In this document: positions 49,682 through 59,536 of the stretch, one piece after another
Layout: each line of letters begins with the position of its first letter
How positions within the stretch are numbered: position 1 is the stretch's first letter
Assembly: GCF_025993685.1 (NCBI RefSeq)
Contig: NZ_DAJPEN010000001.1
Span: 2,232,001-2,296,000, forward strand
DNA from: Bacteroides mediterraneensis
Lineage (GTDB): Bacteria > Bacteroidota > Bacteroidia > Bacteroidales > Bacteroidaceae
Length of the DNA: 64,000 bases
Direction of reading: 5' to 3'
Position numbers and translations under genes: made by a program
The notes under the pieces: generated by a model
What the model was told of the DNA's origin: nothing
What the model saw: the letters and a program-made list of their open reading frames with translations, nothing else
Databases searched by the model: none

Positions 49682-52600
49682 TTATTCAGTGTATAATTCG
49701 ATTTCCAGTACGGATACGTTATAGGCATATACCGTTTCAATGTAACTCCGGCGGATGTCGCGTGAAGCGTTCAGGCTCTGCACGAAGTCCGTGATATTGA
49801 TTTCACTTTCCTTGAACTTCAGCAGGGCACTTTCCTGCAAGGCTTCTGCCTCTTTCAGAGCAGCCTTGGAATAATAATCCAGACTCTCCTGCTGCTGACG
49901 GGCACGACGGTAAAGCTCTTCCACCTGGTTGTTCAACTGTACCCGGTTCTGCTCGGCCTGCCATTCTGCAATCTGCAAGTTCACCTTGGCCTGCTTGCTG
50001 CGGCTGCGCTGGGGGAAGAACAGAATGGGGAAAGACACGCCCACCATCCATGAGTTCAGTCCGTTCAGCGGAGCGATTTTCTGACGCACATACCCCAGTG
50101 AGAACTCCGGGAAAAACTTGCTGCGTTCAATGCGGAGTTCCGATTTCTTTTCCTGCACCTGGCTGGCAAAATAGTTCAGATGGGCTGCCGAAAGCGTACG
50201 GTCCTGCAAAGAGAGCGGAAGTACGGCCAGCGAACTGTCATTGGGCACTACTGGCGCACCGGCATAGCAGGCCCACGCAAAACGACGGGAAGCCAGCTCC
50301 ACTTCCTCCCGCGCCTGCAGGCTGCGGGTGTGAAGATCCGCTGCCAGCGTGGCAATCATGTTCCGTTGTGTCTGGTCAATATCTCCCTGCTGATAACGCA
50401 GTTCCCCGCTTTCACGCAGCTTCAGGGCTAGCTCCTCCTGCTCTCCATACAAACGATACAAATGGAGAGCATATTGATAGTACACCCACGCCCGTTTCAC
50501 TTCGGCCACAATTTCTTTCTTCACCATGTCGCGGTAGTTACTGCCTGTGGTCACCTGTGCATTGACCAAGGCATTCTTATAAAAAGGAGTCAGCAAGGAA
50601 CCAAGCGACTGTTCTACCGACAGTTCGTTATCTTTCCGGTATTCCCCGTTCAACTGCCCCCAGGAGTAGCTGAACGAAGTATTGCCCCCATCCCACACTT
50701 CTCCACGGGCTGCCCGGCTCCGTTCGATTTCCGCATTGGCCATCTTCAATCGTGGATGATTCTGCAAGGCTATTTCCAAGGCCTCATCCAACGAAATCGC
50801 TTTCTGGGAAACCGGAGTCACAGCCGAAACGGATGCGGCCAGCAGCAGTAACAGACAGGTCATCCCGACTTTTCGGCCCAACCGAGCACGGTGTCTTTTC
50901 CGTCCCCACAAATGGGCAATGACATTTACCAGCCGGTAGAACACCGGAATGACAATCAAGGTCAGCACGGTAGACACAATCAGTCCACCAATCACTACGG
51001 TCGCCAGCGGGCGCTGTACTTCGGCTCCCGCCGAGGTAGCTACCGCCATGGGCACAAAGCCCAGTGAAGCCACCAGTCCGGTCAGGAACACCGGTCTCAA
51101 CAGATGAGGACATCCTTTTGCAATGATTCGATTCGTACACATAGTATAAGTTTTTTCTTTTCGCAAATCATTAAAATGATTGATCATCAAGATACCATTC
51201 AGCACGGCCACACCAAACAGGGCGATAAATCCCACACCGGCCGAGATACTGAACGGAAGTCCACGCAACCACAAGGCTACGATACCTCCAATCAGAGACA
51301 AAGGTACGGTAGAAAAAACAACTAACGAATAAATTACGCTTCTAAATGCGAAAAACAACAGCAAAAGTATCAGCATCAGGGCAATCGGAATCACAATGCT
51401 CAACGTGCGTACGGCATTCTGCAGGTTTTCAAACTGTCCGCCGTATTCCCAGTAATAACCGGGTTTCAGCTTGACATTTTTCTCCAGTGAAGTACGTATC
51501 TGTTCCACTACCTGCTGGATGTCGGCATCGCGCACATTGACACCGATGACAATCCGTCGTTTGGTAGCATCGCGGTTAATCTGCAACGGCCCGTTCTCCA
51601 GGTCGATGCTGGCCACTTCGCTGACCGGTATCTGAATGCCTTCGCTCGTGCGGACAAACAGTTTGTCGATGTTCAGGTCTTTCACCTTATCCTTGTCCAG
51701 ACGCAATACGAGGTCGAAACGGCGTTCGTTTTCAAAGACCACTCCGGCAACCTCTCCGGCATAGGCCGTACGGATAATCGTATTCAGTTCCTCAATGTCG
51801 ATGCCGTAGCGGGCAATCTTGGCACGGTCGTATTTCACCAGCAACTGCGGAAGTCCCATAGCCTGCTCTACCAGCACATCGGCTGCCCCAGGCACCTGTT
51901 CTACATACTTGGCCGCCTCTTTGGCCTTGGCATAGAGTTCGGCCATATCTTCTCCATACAGTTTGATGGCAATATCGGCTTTGGCTCCTGTCATCAACTC
52001 ATTGAAACGCAACTGGATGGGCTGGCTGAAATTGAACTCGGCTCCTTTCACCGATTCCAGCGACTTTTTCATCTTCTCCACCATCTCCGCGCGGCTGCTG
52101 GCCGAAGTCCATTCACTGAACGGCTTCATCACAATCATCACGTCGGCATCCTCTACGGCCATCGGGTCGGTCGGCACTTCGGCCGTACCGATTTTGGCGA
52201 CTACGTGCTTGATTTCCGGGAAATCCTCCTTCAGTTTCTTCTCGGCTGCAAGCGACACCTCGATACTGCGGCTCAGTGAACTACCTGCCGGAAGCGTCAT
52301 CTGCATGGCGAAGTCGCCTTCATCGAGTGTCGGAATAAATTCGGCTCCCAACCGGGTGAACAACAAGAAGGATAATATTAATAAGGTAAAGGCTGAAGCC
52401 AAGGTACCCCACACATGAGCCAGACAGAAATTCAAAATCCGATGATACACGCGGTTCAACTTCTCAAAGAAACGGTCGGCCAAGGTCGGCTTGACAGCCA
52501 CGGTACGTTTCAGGAAAAGCGAAGCCATCATCGGCACATAAGTGAGCGACAGCAACAGGGCACCGATGATGCAGAACACCAGGGTCTTGGCCATCGGAGT

Positions 52601-54022
52601 GAAGTACTTGCCTTCAATTCCTGTCAAGGTCAATATCGGGAAGAACACAATCAGAATAATCAGTACGGCAAACGTCGCACTCCGCACCACATTGCCGGCA
52701 CCTTTTTCCACTTCCTCATTCATCTCCTGCTTGCTCAGCGTGCGGCCCATCCATTTCTTGCCATAGATGTGTGCCAGAATACCTTCCAGTATCACGATGG
52801 AACCGTCTACCACGATACCAAAGTCGATGGCTCCCAAACTCATCAGATTGGCCGACACACCGAATACCCGCATCAGGATAAAGGCAAAGAGCATGGCCAA
52901 GGGAATGACGGACGCCACAATCAGTCCGGCACGTACATTTCCCAGGAACACAATCAATACGAGGAACACGATAATGGCTCCTTCCACCAGGTTACGGATA
53001 ACGGTCGAGATATTCCGGTTCACCAGTTCCGAACGGTTCAGGTAGGGTTCTACGCTGATACCCTCGGGCAACATCTTCTGTACCTTGGCCACCCGCTTCT
53101 CCAGTTCCTGGGTCACCACGTTGGCGTTGGCACCTTTCAGCATCATGGCGATACCTCCCACGCACTCACCTTCTCCATCCTTGGTCATGGCTCCGAAACG
53201 CTTGGGAGCGCCATAGCGTACTTTTCCGATGTCGCTCACATGCACGGGAATCCCGCCCCGGTTGGTCACGACAATCTGTTCAATGTCTTTCAAGTCGGAA
53301 ATCATACCTTCCGAGCGGATGTAATACGCCCGGTCCACCTTTTCTATATAACTTCCTCCAGTATTCTGGTTGTTGCGGCTCAGGGCCTCGAACACATCAC
53401 TGATGGTGATGTTCAACGAATACAAGGCATCCGGGTCGACGGCCACCTCATACTGTTTCAGGTAACCTCCGAAACTGTTGATTTCCACAATGCCCGGGAT
53501 ACCTGAAAGCTGGCGTTTCACAATCCAATCCTGGATGGTACGCAGCTCCATGGCATCGTACTTCTTTTCATACCCGGGAGCCACCTTCAGCACATACTGA
53601 TAGATTTCGCCCAACCCGGTAGTGATAGGCATCATTTCCGGTACCCCCAAATTGGAGGGAATCTCTCCAGCCACGGTCTGTATCTGCTCATTTACCAACT
53701 GACGGGCATCCAGTGTGGGCACGCTTTCCTTGAACACGACCGTCACCAGCGACAAGCCGAAGCGGGACACCGAACGGATTTCCTGTACATTCATGATGTT
53801 GCTCATGGCCACCTCTATCGGGAACGTAATCAGCTGTTCCACCTCCTGAGGCGCCAATGTGGGCGACACCGTGACAATCTGCACCTGATTATTGGTGATA
53901 TCGGGCACGGCATCAATGGGCAATGTCAGCATGGAATAGATGCCCCCTATCATTAAAAACAGTGTCGTCAGGGCGACAAAGAGTTTTTTGCGAATTGAAA
54001 AACGGACTATTTTCTTAAACAT
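49682..54022 (-). CDS. CzcA/CusA family RND pump fused to a TolC-like outer membrane factor domain
   Basis: A 1446-residue fused protein. Residues 1-1040 are a heavy-metal-type RND pump: TLPIDAVPDITNNQVQIVT, the TM4 proton-relay motif GAIDFGIVVDGSIVILEG (DFG-x3-D is the mark of the metal-efflux branch), and a second half with TLPAGSSLSRSIEVSLAAEK and NGILMINHFNDLRKEK. After HRARLGRKVG a second hydrophobic segment (MTCLLLLLAASVSA, near 1045) precedes about 400 residues of outer-membrane-factor type (KAISLDEALEIALQNHPRLK, AEVKRAWVYYQYALHLYRLY, ESEINITDFVQSLNAS). The join is in frame without disruption. Exported ions are probably monovalent or divalent metals, not determinable here. Confidence 0.93.
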   Translation of the reverse strand: MFKKIVRFSIRKKLFVALTTLFLMIGGIYSMLTLPIDAVPDITNNQVQIVTVSPTLAPQEVEQLITFPIEVAMSNIMNVQEIRSVSRFGLSLVTVVFKESVPTLDARQLVNEQIQTVAGEIPSNLGVPEMMPITTGLGEIYQYVLKVAPGYEKKYDAMELRTIQDWIVKRQLSGIPGIVEINSFGGYLKQYEVAVDPDALYSLNITISDVFEALSRNNQNTGGSYIEKVDRAYYIRSEGMISDLKDIEQIVVTNRGGIPVHVSDIGKVRYGAPKRFGAMTKDGEGECVGGIAMMLKGANANVVTQELEKRVAKVQKMLPEGISVEPYLNRSELVNRNISTVIRNLVEGAIIVFLVLIVFLGNVRAGLIVASVIPLAMLFAFILMRVFGVSANLMSLGAIDFGIVVDGSIVILEGILAHIYGKKWMGRTLSKQEMNEEVEKGAGNVVRSATFAVLIILIVFFPILTLTGIEGKYFTPMAKTLVFCIIGALLLSLTYVPMMASLFLKRTVAVKPTLADRFFEKLNRVYHRILNFCLAHVWGTLASAFTLLILSFLLFTRLGAEFIPTLDEGDFAMQMTLPAGSSLSRSIEVSLAAEKKLKEDFPEIKHVVAKIGTAEVPTDPMAVEDADVMIVMKPFSEWTSASSRAEMVEKMKKSLESVKGAEFNFSQPIQLRFNELMTGAKADIAIKLYGEDMAELYAKAKEAAKYVEQVPGAADVLVEQAMGLPQLLVKYDRAKIARYGIDIEELNTIIRTAYAGEVAGVVFENERRFDLVLRLDKDKVKDLNIDKLFVRTSEGIQIPVSEVASIDLENGPLQINRDATKRRIVIGVNVRDADIQQVVEQIRTSLEKNVKLKPGYYWEYGGQFENLQNAVRTLSIVIPIALMLILLLLFFAFRSVIYSLVVFSTVPLSLIGGIVALWLRGLPFSISAGVGFIALFGVAVLNGILMINHFNDLRKEKTYTMCTNRIIAKGCPHLLRPVFLTGLVASLGFVPMAVATSAGAEVQRPLATVVIGGLIVSTVLTLIVIPVFYRLVNVIAHLWGRKRHRARLGRKVGMTCLLLLLAASVSAVTPVSQKAISLDEALEIALQNHPRLKMANAEIERSRAARGEVWDGGNTSFSYSWGQLNGEYRKDNELSVEQSLGSLLTPFYKNALVNAQVTTGSNYRDMVKKEIVAEVKRAWVYYQYALHLYRLYGEQEELALKLRESGELRYQQGDIDQTQRNMIATLAADLHTRSLQAREEVELASRRFAWACYAGAPVVPNDSSLAVLPLSLQDRTLSAAHLNYFASQVQEKKSELRIERSKFFPEFSLGYVRQKIAPLNGLNSWMVGVSFPILFFPQRSRSKQAKVNLQIAEWQAEQNRVQLNNQVEELYRRARQQQESLDYYSKAALKEAEALQESALLKFKESEINITDFVQSLNASRDIRRSYIETVYAYNVSVLEIELYTE

Positions 54023-54050
54023 TTTCTTGAGTGTTGATTGATGATGGTAG

Positions 54051-54058
54051 CAAAATTA
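54051..54058 (-). promoter_or_regulatory. Bacteroides -7 box (TAATTTTG) for the RND efflux operon
   Basis: Minus-strand TAATTTTG, 28 bases before the start of the pump gene. Confidence 0.6.
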
Positions 54059-54202
54059 ATTCCTCACCCCTTCTAAAAGATACATAAAAGTGTGAAACAG
54101 ACAAATCGAAGGTTGAACCGACCTTTCGGGAAGATGAAATGGAAAAAGGAAAGGCAGAAGCTGAAACTTATCTTTTTCCATGTCAGTGTGGCAGTTTTTT
54201 AT

Positions 54203-54210
54203 TATTTTTG
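54203..54210 (+). promoter_or_regulatory. Bacteroides -7 box (TATTTTTG) for grpE-dnaJ
   Basis: TATTTTTG, 88 bases before the grpE ATG. The leader is longer than usual. No CIRCE-like inverted repeat is visible in 54023-54298, which otherwise holds nothing recognisable. Confidence 0.5.
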
Positions 54211-54298
54211 CGGCCAATCCGCACAAGGACCGTATTGAGGCACAGAATTTGCTGGTGAAAAAGCAAAAACATTCAACTGAAATAAAAACCTTTAAGAT

Positions 54299-54916
54299 AT
54301 GAGTAACAAAAATCAAAACCCAAACGTGGAAGAAGAATTGAAGAACCAACAGCAGAACACTGCCGAAAACGCGCAGGCTGCCGCTGAATCTCAAGAAGCG
54401 GAAACGCAAGAAACCCAGAAAGAAGGGGAAGAAAAGAAAGAACTCACTGCAGAAGAAAAGTTGGAAAAGGAATTGGAAGAAGCTCAGAAAGTAATCGACG
54501 AGCAGAAAGACAAATACCTGCGCCTGTCTGCAGAATTCGATAATTTCCGGAAACGTACCATCAAGGAAAAGGCTGAACTTATCAAGAACGGTGGTGAAAA
54601 GGCCATCAATGCCGTGCTGCCGATTCTGGACGATTTGGAACGTGCACTGCAGAACATGCAGAAAGCAGAAGACGTGAAGGCCATTTACGACGGGGTGGAA
54701 CTGATTTACCAGAAGTTCCTGAAAAACCTGCATCAGGAAGGCTTGGAAAAGATGGAGCCTGTCGGTCAGGACTTCGACACCGATTTCCACGAAGCCATCG
54801 CATTGGTGCCGGCTTCCAGCGAAGACCAGAAAGGAAAGGTGCTGGACTGCGTACAAACAGGATACAAGTTGAACGAGAAAGTCATCCGTCACGCCAAAGT
54901 GGTGGTTGCCCAATAA
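54299..54916 (+). CDS. grpE: Nucleotide exchange factor GrpE
   Basis: A 205-residue DnaK cochaperone that releases ADP from DnaK. A long Gln/Glu-rich disordered N-terminus (1-50) is followed by a coiled coil (EEAQKVIDEQKDKYLRLSAE, then FDNFRKRTIKEKAELIK) and the beta-wing domain (GLEKMEPVGQDFDTDFHEAI, TGYKLNEKVIRHAKVVVAQ). The acidic N-terminal extension is larger than in E. coli, as in many Bacteroidetes. It lies 15 bases before dnaJ. Confidence 0.96.
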   Translation: MSNKNQNPNVEEELKNQQQNTAENAQAAAESQEAETQETQKEGEEKKELTAEEKLEKELEEAQKVIDEQKDKYLRLSAEFDNFRKRTIKEKAELIKNGGEKAINAVLPILDDLERALQNMQKAEDVKAIYDGVELIYQKFLKNLHQEGLEKMEPVGQDFDTDFHEAIALVPASSEDQKGKVLDCVQTGYKLNEKVIRHAKVVVAQ

Positions 54917-54931
54917 TAAACAGGTAGAGTC

Positions 54932-56116
54932 ATGGCGAAAAGAGATTATTATGAAGTGCTTGGAGTTGCCAAAACGGCCACGGCAGATGAAATAAAGAAA
55001 GCGTATCGAAAGAAAGCCATCCAGTATCACCCGGACCGCAATCCGGGCGACAAGGAGGCGGAAGAGAAATTCAAGGAAGCAGCAGAAGCCTACGAAGTGT
55101 TGAGCAATGCCGACAAACGTGCACGTTATGACCAGTTTGGTTTTGCAGGGGTAGACGGTGCAGCCGGAGGCGGAAGCGGATTCGGCGGATTCAGTGGCCA
55201 AGGCATGTCCATGGACGATATCTTCTCTATGTTCGGCGATATTTTTGGTGGACACGGAGGTTTCGGCGGATTCAGCAGCGGATTTGGCGGAAGCAGCCAG
55301 CCACGCCAGCGTAAGTTCCGTGGTTCCGACCTGCGGGTAAAAGTCAAACTGACATTAAAAGAAATCTCTACAGGCGTAGAAAAGAAGTTCAAACTGAAAA
55401 AATACGTGCAATGCAGTCACTGCCACGGTACGGGTGCCGAAGGCGACGGAGGCACGGAAACCTGTCCTACCTGCCACGGAACAGGTAGCGTGACCCGCAC
55501 ACAACAGAGTATTTTCGGTATGATGCAGACCCAGACCGTATGTCCGCAATGTGGAGGTGAAGGAAAAATCATCAAGAACAAGTGTAAGGAATGTGGCGGC
55601 GAAGGTATCGTGTACGGTGAAGAAGTAGTCACCGTAAAGATTCCTGCCGGAGTGGCTGAAGGCATGCAGGTAACTATCAATGGGAAAGGCAATGCCGGAA
55701 AACACAACGGAGTGCCGGGCGACCTGCTGGTCTTGATTGAAGAAGAAAAGCATCCGGAACTGATTCGCGACGAGAGTGACCTGATTTACAACCTGCTACT
55801 GAGCGTTCCGACTGCAGCTCTGGGAGGTACGGTAGAAATCCCGACCATCGACGGAAAAGCCAAAATCAAGATAGAGCCGGGCACACAGCCAGGCAAGGTA
55901 CTCCGCCTGCGGGGCAAAGGTTTGCCGAACATCAACAGCTACGGATATAATACGGGAACAGGCGACTTGCTGGTCAATGTCAGTGTCTACATTCCGGAAA
56001 CACTGACCAAAGAAGAACGTCAGGCACTCGAAAAATGGCAGGAAGCCGAGAACTTCAAGCCGAACATGAGTCTGAAAGAAAAAATCTTCAAGAAGTTCAG
56101 AAGTCTATTCGACTGA
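54932..56116 (+). CDS. dnaJ: Chaperone protein DnaJ
   Basis: A 394-residue full-length type I DnaJ. The J domain (1-70) has the HPD motif in KAIQYHPDRNPGD. A Gly/Phe-rich region (about 75-130) follows. The zinc-binding domain has four CxxCxGxG repeats: CSHCHGTGA, CPTCHGTGS, CPQCGGEG and CKECGGEG (about 165-230). Substrate-binding domains end at EKIFKKFRSLFD. It stimulates the DnaK ATPase and delivers substrates. It forms an operon with grpE; dnaK is not in the window. A hairpin terminator follows. Confidence 0.97.
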   Translation: MAKRDYYEVLGVAKTATADEIKKAYRKKAIQYHPDRNPGDKEAEEKFKEAAEAYEVLSNADKRARYDQFGFAGVDGAAGGGSGFGGFSGQGMSMDDIFSMFGDIFGGHGGFGGFSSGFGGSSQPRQRKFRGSDLRVKVKLTLKEISTGVEKKFKLKKYVQCSHCHGTGAEGDGGTETCPTCHGTGSVTRTQQSIFGMMQTQTVCPQCGGEGKIIKNKCKECGGEGIVYGEEVVTVKIPAGVAEGMQVTINGKGNAGKHNGVPGDLLVLIEEEKHPELIRDESDLIYNLLLSVPTAALGGTVEIPTIDGKAKIKIEPGTQPGKVLRLRGKGLPNINSYGYNTGTGDLLVNVSVYIPETLTKEERQALEKWQEAENFKPNMSLKEKIFKKFRSLFD

Positions 56117-56141
56117 CACAATCTCTTTTTGACAGAAATAC

Positions 56142-56173
56142 AAGGTCATTCCTTTACAGGGATGGCCTTTTTT
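56142..56173 (+). terminator. Terminator of grpE-dnaJ
   Basis: AAGGTCATTCC pairs with GGGATGGCCTT (two G-U pairs) around a 6-base loop, followed by Ts. It lies 26 bases after the dnaJ stop. Confidence 0.8.
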
Positions 56174-56258
56174 CATAGGTTCCCTCCCATTTGTCCAAAT
56201 AATCTTTAAACCAAACCTAAAAAGAGATAATCCCGAGAAATGCAAGGCACTTTTTTTG

Positions 56259-56266
56259 TATTTTTG
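56259..56266 (+). promoter_or_regulatory. Bacteroides -7 box (TATTTTTG)
   Basis: TATTTTTG, 26 bases before the ATG at 56292, probably the promoter of the outer-membrane-like protein gene. Confidence 0.55.
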
Positions 56267-56291
56267 AGGCAACCTAAAAAAACAGAAAGCA

Positions 56292-56939
56292 ATGAAACAC
56301 TGTATCTTGATAGGAATACTGTTTTGTCCGGTTCTCGTCTTTGCACAGACCGAAAACAAAAAGTCTCTTCCGGCCGACTCCGTTTCTGCCGCTCCCCTGC
56401 ACACGGAGAATCTGTTGCCGCAGGATACCCTCAGTGTACCTCTGCCCGCACCCGTACAATCACATTATCTATATTCTCCCTTCGACATGTATGGCATCAC
56501 TCCCTTCAGCTATACCACATGGGAGCTGCATAAAGGATTCAATGCCTCCATCGGCATGAACGTCACGTTCAGCCCCAGCAAATATGCGCCTTCCGGCGTA
56601 GGATTCGGACAGGATGCAGCCTTCCTGTATGCCGTTCCCCTGAACAAACGTCTCAGCGTGGCAGGCGGACTGTATGCCAGCAATTTCAACTGGGGAGGTA
56701 TCAATTACCGGAACGTGGGCATTGCCGGTATTGCAGCCTTTAAGGTGAACGAACGAATCAGCCTGTATGCGTATGGCAACAAATCACTCATGCCGAAGCG
56801 TTCGCCCTACTACTACCCACTGCCTAATTTTGCGCCTGACCGGATTGGCGGAATGATTAACTTCAAATTCAATGAAAGCAGCTCCATCAGCATCGGTGTG
56901 GAAGGCATCAAAGCTCCCCAAGGGCCCTACTGGTGGTAA
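56292..56939 (+). CDS. Conserved exported protein, outer-membrane-like
   Basis: A 215-residue protein with signal peptide CILIGILFCPVLVFAQ. The rest is rich in aromatic and alternating residues (FNASIGMNVTFSPSKYAPSG, RISLYAYGNKSLMPKRSPYY, MINFKFNESSSISIGVEGIK), typical of a small outer-membrane beta-barrel or a periplasmic beta protein. I do not recognise a family. It has its own -7 box and is followed by folC 68 bases later. Confidence 0.7.
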   Translation: MKHCILIGILFCPVLVFAQTENKKSLPADSVSAAPLHTENLLPQDTLSVPLPAPVQSHYLYSPFDMYGITPFSYTTWELHKGFNASIGMNVTFSPSKYAPSGVGFGQDAAFLYAVPLNKRLSVAGGLYASNFNWGGINYRNVGIAGIAAFKVNERISLYAYGNKSLMPKRSPYYYPLPNFAPDRIGGMINFKFNESSSISIGVEGIKAPQGPYWW

Positions 56940-57007
56940 ATGAAAGCTAAAAAGATAGGTTATCCTGATAAAAATGATGATATTTGCAGCGGCAAAAAAC
57001 AAGAATC

Positions 57008-58294
57008 ATGAATTATCAGGAAACGCTCACTTATCTATACAACAGTGCCCCTCTGTTTCAGCAAGTTGGCAAGGATGCCTACAAAGAGGGGCTGGACAAC
57101 ACGTATGCACTAGACAATTATTTCGACCACCCTCACCGCCGCTTCCGCACCATCCACGTGGCCGGAACCAACGGGAAGGGTTCTTGCTCGCATACGCTGG
57201 CAGCCATCCTGCAAGCTGCAGGCTATAAGACAGGCCTCTACACCTCTCCTCACCTTGTTGATTTCCGCGAACGAATCCGTGTGAACGGCACACCGGTGAG
57301 CCAGGAGTTTGTCGTCGATTTCGTGGAAAAGCATCGCGCTTTCTTCGAACCGTTACACCCTTCTTTCTTCGAGCTGACCACTGCCATGGCTTTTACTTAT
57401 TTCGCCCAACAACAAGTGGATGTGGCCGTCATTGAGGTGGGCCTTGGAGGAAGACTGGATTGCACCAACATTATCCAGCCCGACTTGTGCGTCATCACCA
57501 ACATCAGTTTCGACCATGTGCAGTTTCTGGGCAATACGCTGGCAAAAATTGCCTCCGAGAAAGCCGGCATCATCAAAAAAGGTGTTCCGGTAATCATCGG
57601 AGAAACTACTCCGGAAACCCGATCGGTCTTTCAGGCCAAGGCAGAAGCCGTAGGTGCCCCCATCGTATTTGCCGAAGACGAGCACTTGCTCCTCGATGCT
57701 AAGCGAAACGAAACCATGCACTACATCTACCAGACGGCAGACTATGCCGACCTGGAAGGTGAACTGGGCGGACTATGCCAGCTGAAAAACACCAACACCT
57801 TGCTTTCCGCAATCCGTCGGCTTCCTGATGCCGGTTACCGTATTACAGAAAAAAATGTGCGGGAAGGCTTCCTGCACGTCTGTGAACTGACCGGACTGAT
57901 GGGACGCTGGCAAAAACTGGGAGAACACCCCACCATCATCTGTGACACCGGACACAACGTGGGCGGCATGCAATACATCACAGAGCAGCTTCGCCGGCAG
58001 ACGTATCAAACCCTGCACATCGTGATTGGAATGGTAAATGACAAAGACGTGAGCGGTGTACTTTCCATGCTTCCTAAAGAAGCACGTTATTATTTCACAC
58101 AGGCCAGTGTGAAACGTGCCCTCCCTTGTGATAAAATGAAAGCCTTGGCAGAGACTTTCGGCTTACATGGAAACGCCTATCCCAGTGTGGGAAAAGCCTT
58201 CAAGGCAGCCCGTCAGCAAGCCCAGCCCAATGATTTCATTTTTGTGGGAGGAAGCAGTTTTATTGTAGCCGATTTACTTTCTTTAAATAAATAA
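57008..58294 (+). CDS. folC: Bifunctional folylpolyglutamate synthase / dihydrofolate synthase
   Basis: A 428-residue Mur-ligase-family enzyme that adds glutamate to folates (and to dihydropteroate). The P-loop HVAGTNGKGSCSHTLA (about 52-67) is diagnostic, followed by GLYTSPHLVDFRERIRVNG, VAVIEVGLGGRLDCTNIIQP and TNISFDHVQFLGNTLAKIAS. The C-terminal MGRWQKLGEHPTIICDTGHN and VIGMVNDKDVSGVL form the ligase domain. The ATG at 57008 (MNYQETLTYL) is chosen; earlier in-frame codons are not conserved. Confidence 0.94.
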   Translation: MNYQETLTYLYNSAPLFQQVGKDAYKEGLDNTYALDNYFDHPHRRFRTIHVAGTNGKGSCSHTLAAILQAAGYKTGLYTSPHLVDFRERIRVNGTPVSQEFVVDFVEKHRAFFEPLHPSFFELTTAMAFTYFAQQQVDVAVIEVGLGGRLDCTNIIQPDLCVITNISFDHVQFLGNTLAKIASEKAGIIKKGVPVIIGETTPETRSVFQAKAEAVGAPIVFAEDEHLLLDAKRNETMHYIYQTADYADLEGELGGLCQLKNTNTLLSAIRRLPDAGYRITEKNVREGFLHVCELTGLMGRWQKLGEHPTIICDTGHNVGGMQYITEQLRRQTYQTLHIVIGMVNDKDVSGVLSMLPKEARYYFTQASVKRALPCDKMKALAETFGLHGNAYPSVGKAFKAARQQAQPNDFIFVGGSSFIVADLLSLNK

Positions 58295-58390
58295 ACCGTA
58301 TTCTTTCTTTGAAAAATGTTTGGGTATGTTGGAGAAAATCTTTTTATTTGCACAACAAAATAATGTGTGAACTAAAAAGATTTTAATAAT

Positions 58391-59485
58391 ATGAATAACA
58401 CATTTTACAAAGAAAATAATTTAAGCGGCTTAAAAAGAGCAGATTTTCAAAAAACAATCGACGGTAAAGAAACCGATTTGTTTATTCTTTCAAATCAAAG
58501 TGGCGCTGAAGTTGCCATCACAAACTACGGGGGAGCGATCTTAGCAATAATGGTTCCGGACAAAAACGGCAAATTGGCCAATGTAGTTCAAGGCCATGAC
58601 AGTATTGACCACGTCATAAACAGTCACGAACCTTTCCTCAGTACATTAATCGGACGATACGGCAACCGCATCGCCAAAGGAAGCTTCCTGATGGATGGAA
58701 AAGAATACAAGCTGACCATCAATAACGGACCTAACTCCTTGCACGGAGGTCCTACTGGTTTCCATGCCCGTGTATGGGATGCCAAGCAGGAAGAAGCCCA
58801 CACTGTCAGCCTGCATTACCTTGCCAAAGATGGAGAAGAAGGTTTTCCTGGCAATCTGGATGTCACTGTGACTTATACCCTTACCGGAAACAACGAACTG
58901 GTCATTACCTACGTGGCCAACACGGATAAAAAAACCATCATCAATCTGACTAATCATGCATTCTTCAGCCTGGCTGGCCTGAACAACCCGACACCGACTG
59001 TAGACAACAATATAGTCACTATCAACGCAGACTATTATATTCCTATCGACGAAGTATCTATCCCGACTGGGGAAATTTTGAAAGTGGAAGGAACGCCGAT
59101 GGATTTCCGTACCCCCCACACAGTAGGAAGCCGTATCAATGAGCCCTTCCAACAACTTATTAACGGAGCCGGATACGACCACTGCTACGTATTGAACAAA
59201 CGGGAAACAGATGCTCTGGTATTCGCCGCAAAATGTGTAGAACCGGAAAGCGGACGTACGCTGGAAGTCTATACCACCGAGCCGGGCGTACAAGTATACA
59301 CGGCCAACTGGCACAACGGCTTCACCGGGTACCATGGAGCCACATTCCCGGCAAGAAGCGCCATCTGCTTCGAAGCACAGCATTTCCCTGACTCTCCCAA
59401 CAAAGGACATTTCCCTTCAGTCGTACTGAAACCGGAGGACACCTATCACCAAGTTACCGTCTATAAATTCGGGGTAGAAAAATAA
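58391..59485 (+). CDS. galM: Aldose 1-epimerase (galactose mutarotase)
   Basis: A 364-residue enzyme that interconverts the alpha and beta anomers of galactose or glucose. IGRYGNRIAKGSF, NNGPNSLHGGPTGFHARVWD and INLTNHAFFSLAG carry the conserved catalytic His residues; GYDHCYVLN and VYTTEPGVQVYTANW (catalytic Glu in TTEPG) are also present. No signal peptide, so it is cytoplasmic. First gene of the galM - symporter - galK operon. A TTTG near 58320 about 20 bases from a TTTATTTG sequence could be its promoter. Confidence 0.95.
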   Translation: MNNTFYKENNLSGLKRADFQKTIDGKETDLFILSNQSGAEVAITNYGGAILAIMVPDKNGKLANVVQGHDSIDHVINSHEPFLSTLIGRYGNRIAKGSFLMDGKEYKLTINNGPNSLHGGPTGFHARVWDAKQEEAHTVSLHYLAKDGEEGFPGNLDVTVTYTLTGNNELVITYVANTDKKTIINLTNHAFFSLAGLNNPTPTVDNNIVTINADYYIPIDEVSIPTGEILKVEGTPMDFRTPHTVGSRINEPFQQLINGAGYDHCYVLNKRETDALVFAAKCVEPESGRTLEVYTTEPGVQVYTANWHNGFTGYHGATFPARSAICFEAQHFPDSPNKGHFPSVVLKPEDTYHQVTVYKFGVEK

Positions 59486-59536
59486 CACATAGAAGAAACA
59501 ATCTAATTATAACTTAATACACTTTCAATTTAAACC

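Noticed and set aside
50880..50930. Missed stop codon or sequencing error joining the RND pump and the TolC-like protein
   Set aside because: The frame is continuous, the joint is a plausible linker (RKRHRARLGRKVG) and the same fusion recurs in Bacteroidetes.
54023..54298. CIRCE or other heat-shock operator before grpE-dnaJ
   Set aside because: No inverted repeat of the CIRCE type is present; only a standard -7 box was found.
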